A stretch of 64,000 nt of DNA from Streptomyces sp. WMMB303 (GTDB lineage: Bacteria > Actinomycetota > Actinomycetes > Streptomycetales > Streptomycetaceae): contig NZ_JARKIN010000001.1 of the NCBI RefSeq assembly GCF_029351045.1, positions 6,107,001 through 6,171,000 on the forward strand. Reading direction: 5' to 3'. The notes under the pieces are model-generated. The model saw nothing but the letters and a program-made list of their open reading frames with translations. It was not told the DNA's origin and searched no databases. The position numbers and the translations under genes were made by a program. Of the stretch, positions 59,066 to 64,000 are shown piece after piece (position 1 is the first letter of the stretch; the number at the start of each line of letters is the position of its first letter).

Positions 59066-61794
59066 CGCCCGCCATCCCCTCCCCCGCTCCCTTCGTCCTC
59101 GCCCCCGACTTCGTCCTCCGCGTCGCCGGGCTGCCACTGTCGGCCCTCGGCCCGCTGCGCGCCCGGGACACCGAGGCATGGCTGCGGCACGCGCTCACGC
59201 TGGAGGACGAGGCGGCGGCGCTCGCACCCGAGGCGGAGGACGCCCTCGCGGAGGCCGTCGCCCAGGCCGGCCGGGCAGCCGTCAGACGCGAACTGCTCGC
59301 GCTCCGCCGCGACATCCACAACGCCCGCACACCCCGGACGGAGCGGGCCGCCGGTCCGGTACCACCGCCAGTCACCCGCTGGCTGTCGGTGCGCAGCCGC
59401 TACGAGGACGCACTCGCCGCCGCCGAACGGGCCCTGGCCGGCGAACTCGCCACAGCCCGCTCCTGGCTGCACACTCTCGCCCGCGACCCGGTCCTCCGCG
59501 CCGGCATCCAAGCGGCCTCCCCCTCCCTCGACGCCGCCCTGCCCGCATATCTGGCCTCCGAAGCCACCACCCCCGGGGACAAGCGTCGCAGGAAGGCGGA
59601 GCGCGCCCTGGTCTCCTACGTCTACCGGGCGGCGCTCAAGACCAGCCCCTTCAGCACCTTCACCTCCCTCTCCCGCGGCCGCTTCACCGAATCGGGGGAG
59701 GCCCTGCGGCTCGGTCCGCCGCCGAAAGGGCAGGACGTGCGGCCCCTGCTGCGGGCCCGGCCCAACCTCACCGCCGTCCACGAAATCGCCCGCGCGGCTC
59801 TCGAGGACCCGGCCACGCGCGCCGCGCTGCCCTTCCGTGCGGTGGGCGGGCGGCGCAAGGCCGGCGGGCGGCTCCACTACACGCGCCGCCGCTACCGCGA
59901 AGTCGACCCCGGCATCACCCTGGCCGCCCCGGGAATCCTCTACGAGGAGCCGTTCCGGCTTCCGGCGGGCCCCGTCCTGGAGGAGGCGCTGGAACTCCTC
60001 GAGATCGCTCCGGGCGACGGGCTCACCCTCCCGCAACTCGTCGACGCCCTGCACCGGGCCGATCCCGACCGCAGGCCCCGCGACCAGCTCTTCCGCTACC
60101 TGGACCGGCTGGTGGAATGCGGCCTGCTGGTCACCCCCGCGCTCGCCCTCGACGTCCACCACCCCGACCCGGTGGCGGCACTGGCCTCCCGGCTGCGCGA
60201 ACTGCACGGGCCGACCGGTGCGCCCGCCCTGCTCGCCGAAGACCTCGACCGGCTCGGGGCCCTCGCCGGCGCGCACCCCCTGACACCACCCGAGGAACGC
60301 TCCCGGCGCACGGCAGCACTGCGTGCCGCGACCGCCGCCACCCAGCGCAGACTCGGCCGGGCGGAGCCCGTCGTGCCCCGCACGGCCGTCTACGAGGACG
60401 CCGTGCTCGCCGGGTCGGGAATCGCCGGCCGTGCCGCGTGGGAGGACGGACCGCTGCCCGCGCTACGGCGGTTCGCCCGGCTGCTACCGGCCTTCGACCT
60501 GCTGCTCGGCGACCGGCTGCTGGCCCGCGCACACTTCCGGTCCCGCCACGGCCCCGGCGGAACCTGCCAGGACGTGCCGGGCTTCGCACACGACCTCTAC
60601 CGGACGTGCGGCCACCTGCTGTCGGACCTTCGCACGCCGCTGGGCACGCTCACGGCGGACGGCACCTACCAGCCGCGCGCCAATCCGCTCGCGGCCCCGG
60701 ACATCGCGGCGCTGAGCGCGGCCCACGAGGAGTTCGCCCGCACCGTGCGTACCGCCCTCGACGCGCACCCACCCGACGCGCCCGAAGTCGTCCTGCCCGA
60801 CGAGGCGCTGGAGCGGGCGACGGCCCTGCTGCCGCCCGAGAGCGGCACCCTGCCGCGAAGCTACGCGTGCTATCTCCAGTGGGCCGGGTCCACCCCGCAC
60901 ACACCGCGCGCGGTGCTCAACTGGGTGCACACCGGCCTCGGGCAGCCCCTCGCCCGCTTCGCCCGCTCCTTCACGCCCCGACCGCAGACCGAGCACGCGG
61001 TGACCGAGGCACTGCGTGCACGGCACGAGGAACTGTCGCCGCCAGGCGCCGTCTTCGCGGACCTGAGCGGTGGCTACGACACCTCGAACGTCACGCTGCG
61101 CCCCGCCCTGGCGCCGTACCGCCTCGTCGGTCCCGCCGACACCGGGCACGGGCCGCCGTCGGGACGCCTCCCCGTCGAAGAGCTGACCCTGGTCGACGAC
61201 GAGGAGAGCGGAGAGCTGCAACTGCGCTCGGCGCGCCTGGGCAAGCGGGTCGTACCCCTGTGGCTGGGCGGTCTGGTGCCCATGGCGCTGCCCCGCATCC
61301 AGCGCACGCTGCTGACGCTTTCACCGGCGTCCATGCCGATGGCGGGCGACGTATGGCAGTGCCTCGACCGTGCCACGGTGCCGGCCCACCGCCCGCGCGT
61401 ACGCTGCGGGCCCCTGGTGCTGACCCGCCGCTCCTGGCACTTCGAGCGGGCCGGGCTGCCGCCCGCGCAGCCCCCGGCCGACAGCGCACACGGCCTCCTG
61501 GCCCGGCGGCGCTGGTGGCAGGCGGCCGGGCTGCCGACACGGGTCATGGCCCGTACGGACACCGACACCAAACCTCAAGCCGTGGACGCCGACAGCCCGC
61601 TCTCCCTCGCCCTGCTCGACCATCGGCTGCGCGGCTGCTCCCAGGCGGTCTTCACCGAGCTCCTCCCCGACATCGACGAAGCAGCGCTGAGCCTGGACGG
61701 CAGCAGCCACGTCTCAGAAGTGTGCGTCGAACTGGACGCCGCGCCCACCACTCCGCACACCGACCCCGCACCCGGGAAGGAGATCTCCCGATGA
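59062..61794 (+). CDS. split LanB: N-terminal glutamylation dehydratase protein
   Basis: 910 residues from GTG 59062. Lantibiotic dehydratase N-terminal family: residues about 180-220 hold the KTSPFSTFTSLSRGRF hallmark; PNLTAVHEIARAALEDPATR, YTRRRYREVDPGITLAAPG and LPEDEALERATALLPPE-like helices follow. In thiopeptide and class I lanthipeptide pathways this protein uses glutamyl-tRNA to glutamylate Ser/Thr of the core. The elimination part is a separate protein here (61791 gene), as in TbtB/TbtC and goadsporin GodF/GodG. Stop and next start overlap by 4 nt (ATGA). Confidence 0.93.
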   Translation: MTPAIPSPAPFVLAPDFVLRVAGLPLSALGPLRARDTEAWLRHALTLEDEAAALAPEAEDALAEAVAQAGRAAVRRELLALRRDIHNARTPRTERAAGPVPPPVTRWLSVRSRYEDALAAAERALAGELATARSWLHTLARDPVLRAGIQAASPSLDAALPAYLASEATTPGDKRRRKAERALVSYVYRAALKTSPFSTFTSLSRGRFTESGEALRLGPPPKGQDVRPLLRARPNLTAVHEIARAALEDPATRAALPFRAVGGRRKAGGRLHYTRRRYREVDPGITLAAPGILYEEPFRLPAGPVLEEALELLEIAPGDGLTLPQLVDALHRADPDRRPRDQLFRYLDRLVECGLLVTPALALDVHHPDPVAALASRLRELHGPTGAPALLAEDLDRLGALAGAHPLTPPEERSRRTAALRAATAATQRRLGRAEPVVPRTAVYEDAVLAGSGIAGRAAWEDGPLPALRRFARLLPAFDLLLGDRLLARAHFRSRHGPGGTCQDVPGFAHDLYRTCGHLLSDLRTPLGTLTADGTYQPRANPLAAPDIAALSAAHEEFARTVRTALDAHPPDAPEVVLPDEALERATALLPPESGTLPRSYACYLQWAGSTPHTPRAVLNWVHTGLGQPLARFARSFTPRPQTEHAVTEALRARHEELSPPGAVFADLSGGYDTSNVTLRPALAPYRLVGPADTGHGPPSGRLPVEELTLVDDEESGELQLRSARLGKRVVPLWLGGLVPMALPRIQRTLLTLSPASMPMAGDVWQCLDRATVPAHRPRVRCGPLVLTRRSWHFERAGLPPAQPPADSAHGLLARRRWWQAAGLPTRVMARTDTDTKPQAVDADSPLSLALLDHRLRGCSQAVFTELLPDIDEAALSLDGSSHVSEVCVELDAAPTTPHTDPAPGKEISR

Positions 61795-62852
61795 CGACGC
61801 CCTCCCGGCAGCACGGACGGGTCACGCCTCTCAACGTCGACGACCGCTCACCCACCGCACTGCGGCCCGGACAGTGGCTGTCCGCACACCTCTACTACTC
61901 CGCCGACCGCGACCCGCTGCTGGCCGACTGCGTCCGCCCCCTCTTCGCCCGGCTGCGGCGTGAGGGCCTCGCCCAGGGCTGCTACTTCCTGCGGCACTGG
62001 CTGGAGGGCGCCCACCTACGGCTGCGGATACAGCCTGTCGACCTCGACGCCGTACCCGCCCTCACCCGCATCGTCGAAGAAGACGTCGGCGCCTACCTGC
62101 ACCGCCACCCCGCAGTCCACGACCCCCGCACCGAACTGAGCGACGACCTCTACCGCCGGCGCTTCCACCTCGAGTTCTCCGAGGCCCAGTGGAACGCCCG
62201 CTACGGTCCGGACGCCACGCGCATGCCGCGCCGCCCCGACAACACACTCGCCTACCTCGACTACGAACCCGAACTGGCACGCTACCGCGGCCCCGCAGGC
62301 GTCGCGCTGGCCGAATGGCACGCGGAGCACTCCAGCGACCTCGTCCTCGACCTGCTGGCCTCCGCCGCCACCCGCAGCGGCAGCGCACGGCTGGGCACCG
62401 CCGCACAGCTGATGGCGGCCCTCGCGCTGTCGGTGCTCCAGGACACCGACCGTGCCGTGGCCTTCTTCGACGACCGCATGGCCGCCTGGCAGACGCTGTT
62501 CCACGAGCGCTACAGCAGCTACGACGACGCCTACCGGCGCATGGCGGGCCCGCTGGGCGACAAGGTGGCGACACTGTGCACGGGCATACTCGGCGGACGA
62601 CCCGAGCGCCTCACCGGATACCTCCGCCGCTGGGCCGAACACGGCGGCGCACTGCGGACCCGCATCGACGAAGCCGCCCGGCGCGGCGAACTGGTCTCCG
62701 ACACACGCGCCGGGTCGGTTGACCCCGACGCGGCCCGCAACGTGCTGCTGGCCCTCTTCACGCACATGCTGTGCAACCGGCTCGGGGTGACCGCGAGCAG
62801 CGAGGACTACCTGGCCGCCATGCTGCGCCGCGCCCTGGCCGAACGTGGGTGA
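61791..62852 (+). CDS. split LanB: SpaB_C/thiopeptide-type elimination protein
   Basis: 353 residues from ATG 61791. Thiopeptide-type bacteriocin biosynthesis domain (SpaB_C): WLSAHLYYSADRDPLLADCV, FLRHWLEGAHLRLRIQPVD, then YEPELARYRGPAGVALAEWH and SYDDAYRRMAGPLGDKVATL. In other pathways one homologue eliminates glutamate to give Dha/Dhb (TbtC type) and a second does the [4+2] cycloaddition that builds the pyridine ring (TbtD type). Only this one copy is present in the window, so elimination is the more economical assignment. The precursor gene begins 105 nt downstream. Confidence 0.92.
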   Translation: MTTPSRQHGRVTPLNVDDRSPTALRPGQWLSAHLYYSADRDPLLADCVRPLFARLRREGLAQGCYFLRHWLEGAHLRLRIQPVDLDAVPALTRIVEEDVGAYLHRHPAVHDPRTELSDDLYRRRFHLEFSEAQWNARYGPDATRMPRRPDNTLAYLDYEPELARYRGPAGVALAEWHAEHSSDLVLDLLASAATRSGSARLGTAAQLMAALALSVLQDTDRAVAFFDDRMAAWQTLFHERYSSYDDAYRRMAGPLGDKVATLCTGILGGRPERLTGYLRRWAEHGGALRTRIDEAARRGELVSDTRAGSVDPDAARNVLLALFTHMLCNRLGVTASSEDYLAAMLRRALAERG

Positions 62853-62880
62853 CGGTACTCCGACTGCTCGGCGACGGCTC

Positions 62881-62910
62881 TTGACCCTGACGAACGCACG
62901 TCTCCACAAT
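62881..62910 (+). promoter_or_regulatory. promoter of the RiPP precursor gene
   Basis: TTGACC (62881-62886), 18-nt spacer and CACAAT (62905-62910), within the gap between the SpaB_C gene and the precursor ATG 47 nt downstream. The match to the sigma-HrdB-type consensus is good for this genome, suggesting that the precursor is expressed more strongly than the enzymes. Confidence 0.6.
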
Positions 62911-62957
62911 GACGGGCACCCGAGTAACTCATGTGATTCGAGAGGGAGTTGGGGCAC

Positions 62958-63083
62958 ATGCTCGCTGACGAACTGACCAGGCTGGAAGCCGAGGTCTTCG
63001 AGATCGAGGAGATCGAGGAGCCGCCGCAGGTGATCGCAAGCTGCACCACGACCGGCTCGCACTGCCACGACACGATCCTCTGA
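62958..63083 (+). CDS. RiPP precursor peptide, thiopeptide/azole type
   Basis: 41 residues from ATG 62958 (GAGAGGGAGTT upstream). The leader MLADELTRLEAEVFEIEEIE, then EPPQVIA, is acidic and contains the EVFEI pattern close to the (D/E)VFEL recognition motif of thiopeptide leaders (for example TbtA). The core is SCTTTGSHCHDTIL, starting Ser-Cys directly after Ala, as in thiopeptides (VGA-SC, IAS-ASC). Cys2 and Cys9 are the likely thiazoles; Ser1, Thr3-5, Ser7 and Thr12 are candidates for Dha/Dhb or oxazoles. The window shows only one SpaB_C protein, and the two serines are only six positions apart, so a classic 26-membered or larger pyridine macrocycle is not expected. The small size explains why ORF lists miss it. 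Confidence 0.88.
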   Translation: MLADELTRLEAEVFEIEEIEEPPQVIASCTTTGSHCHDTIL

Positions 63084-63103
63084 CCTTCGCGGTGAGACCG
63101 CGG

Positions 63104-63136
63104 CGGTTCACCCGCCCGCCGAGGGCGGGTGAACCG
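63104..63136. terminator. strong bidirectional terminator between RiPP precursor and guaB3
   Basis: Perfect 14-bp stem CGGTTCACCCGCCC with its complement and a 5-nt loop, 20 nt after the precursor stop and 136 nt before the stop of the convergent guaB3 gene. It should end both transcripts. Confidence 0.88.
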
Positions 63137-63272
63137 TCCCGTAGCCCAGGCACCCGAGAACTCCCCCGCGCCTTCCCGCATCCGACGAGCGCCGGAGGGC
63201 CTTCGGCTGCGGGAGCACTCCGGACCCCTCCCGCGGACACGCTCCCCGCGAAGGGAGTCGCCCCCGCAGGGG

Positions 63273-64000
63273 TCAGCGGGAGCGGGCGACGGTCACCTCG
63301 ACCCGCTGGAACTCCTTGAGGTCGGAGTACCCCGTGGTCGCCATGGCCCGCCGCAGCGCGCCGAAGAAGTTCATCGAACCGTCGGGAATGTGCGAGGGGC
63401 CGAGCAGGACCTCTTCCATGGTGCCGACCGCACCCAGGTCGACGCGGCGACCGCGGGGCACGTCCTCGTGCACGGCCTCCATGCCCCAGTGGTGACCCTT
63501 GCCGGGCGCGTCGGAGGCCCGGGCCAGCGGGGAGCCCATCATCACGGCGTCGGCGCCGCAGGCGACCGCCTTGGGCAGGTCGCCGGACCAGCCGACGCCG
63601 CCGTCCGCGATGACATGCACATAGCGCCCACCGGACTCGTCCAGGTAGTCGCGCCGGGCCGCGGCGACATCGGCGACGGCGCTCGCCATCGGCACCTGGA
63701 TGCCCAGCACGTTCCGCGTGGTGTGCGCTGCGCCTCCGCCGAAGCCGACGAGGACACCCGCGGCGCCGGTGCGCATCAGGTGCAGCGCCGCGGTGTAGGT
63801 GGCGCAGCCGCCGACGATGACCGGCACGTCCAGCTCGTAGATGAACTGCTTGAGGTTCAGCGGCTCGGCGGCGCCGGAGACGTGCTCGGCGGAGACCGTG
63901 GTGCCGCGGATGACGAACAGATCCACGCCCGCGTCCACCACGGCCTTGGAGAACTGCGCCGTGCGCTGCGGAGACAGCGCGGCGGCAGTCACCACGCCGG
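63273..64000 (-). CDS. guaB3: GuaB3-type IMP dehydrogenase-related protein (5' end off window)
   Basis: The C-terminal 242 residues of an (alpha/beta)8-barrel of the IMP dehydrogenase/GMP reductase superfamily. Visible: VIADGGVGWSGDLPKAVACG with the phosphate-binding GG region, GADAVMMGSPLARASDAPG as the following loop, VIVGGCATYTAALHLMRTGA and ending SDLKEFQRVEVTVARSR. The actinobacterial GuaB3 subfamily has the same architecture but no CBS domains. The start lies beyond the right edge. It is convergent with the RiPP precursor gene and would normally lie near the guaB2/guaA purine region of streptomycetes. Confidence 0.92.
   Translation of the reverse strand, partial: GVVTAAALSPQRTAQFSKAVVDAGVDLFVIRGTTVSAEHVSGAAEPLNLKQFIYELDVPVIVGGCATYTAALHLMRTGAAGVLVGFGGGAAHTTRNVLGIQVPMASAVADVAAARRDYLDESGGRYVHVIADGGVGWSGDLPKAVACGADAVMMGSPLARASDAPGKGHHWGMEAVHEDVPRGRRVDLGAVGTMEEVLLGPSHIPDGSMNFFGALRRAMATTGYSDLKEFQRVEVTVARSR

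Noticed and set aside
62852-62957. A second small peptide gene between the SpaB_C gene and the precursor
   Set aside because: No start codon with a ribosome-binding site and no frame of useful length; the gap holds only the promoter.

Overview
The window is very GC-rich, third codon positions are almost all G or C, start codons include many GTGs, and neighbouring genes often overlap by 4 nt (ATGA or GTGA). With the gene content (pcrA, guaA, glpD, a GuaB3-type gene, PspC-linked kinase, DUF397/XRE pairs, several membrane Ser/Thr kinases) this points to the chromosomal core of a Streptomyces or close relative. Housekeeping genes are interrupted by accessory stretches.

Layout. 1-7.7 kb: pcrA (C-terminus off the left edge), a small membrane protein, an NlpC/P60 cell-wall hydrolase, a wrecked class II aldolase gene, a membrane protein with collagen-like Gly-X-Y repeats, and a DoxX protein. 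7.9-14.4 kb: an accessory block that looks lower in GC by eye. It holds a GntR-TetR fusion regulator with a strong palindromic operator, a GPP34 / flavin oxidoreductase / membrane protein operon, an IS5-like transposase relic and an MFS exporter. 14.5-18.9 kb: a divergent PspC locus (two membrane proteins on one side, a PspC-histidine kinase and LuxR-type response regulator on the other) sharing an inverted repeat. 18.9-25.7 kb: conflict-system-like genes, namely a frameshifted AAA ATPase with a truncated PIN-like partner, an XRE-TPR regulator beside a GRDP-like protein and a methyltransferase, and a caspase-TPR protein translationally coupled to an alpha/beta hydrolase. 25.9-33.5 kb: an XRE/DUF397 pair, small actinobacterial proteins, a NodB deacetylase, an XRE/membrane pair and two exported or anchored proteins of unknown function.

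33.5-51.1 kb is conserved core: guaA, a chorismate mutase preceded by a probable Trp-Phe-Tyr leader-peptide attenuator, a GMC oxidoreductase, succinate-semialdehyde dehydrogenase with a perfect palindromic operator, a BtrH_N-type protein, three kinase-family genes (the middle one a pseudokinase) and glpD.

51.4-63.1 kb contains the most notable locus: a compact thiopeptide-like RiPP cluster on the + strand. It consists of an RRE/ThiF-like leader-binding protein, a YcaO cyclodehydratase ending in PxPxP, a two-domain SagB-type azoline dehydrogenase, a split LanB (glutamylation protein plus one SpaB_C-type protein) and a previously unlisted 41-residue precursor gene at 62958-63083. The precursor has an acidic leader and the core SCTTTGSHCHDTIL, its own promoter and a strong terminator. 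Only one SpaB_C-type protein is present, so the product may be a linear azole- and dehydroamino-acid-containing peptide (goadsporin-like architecture) rather than a classic pyridine macrocycle. The window ends in guaB3 (N-terminus off the right edge).
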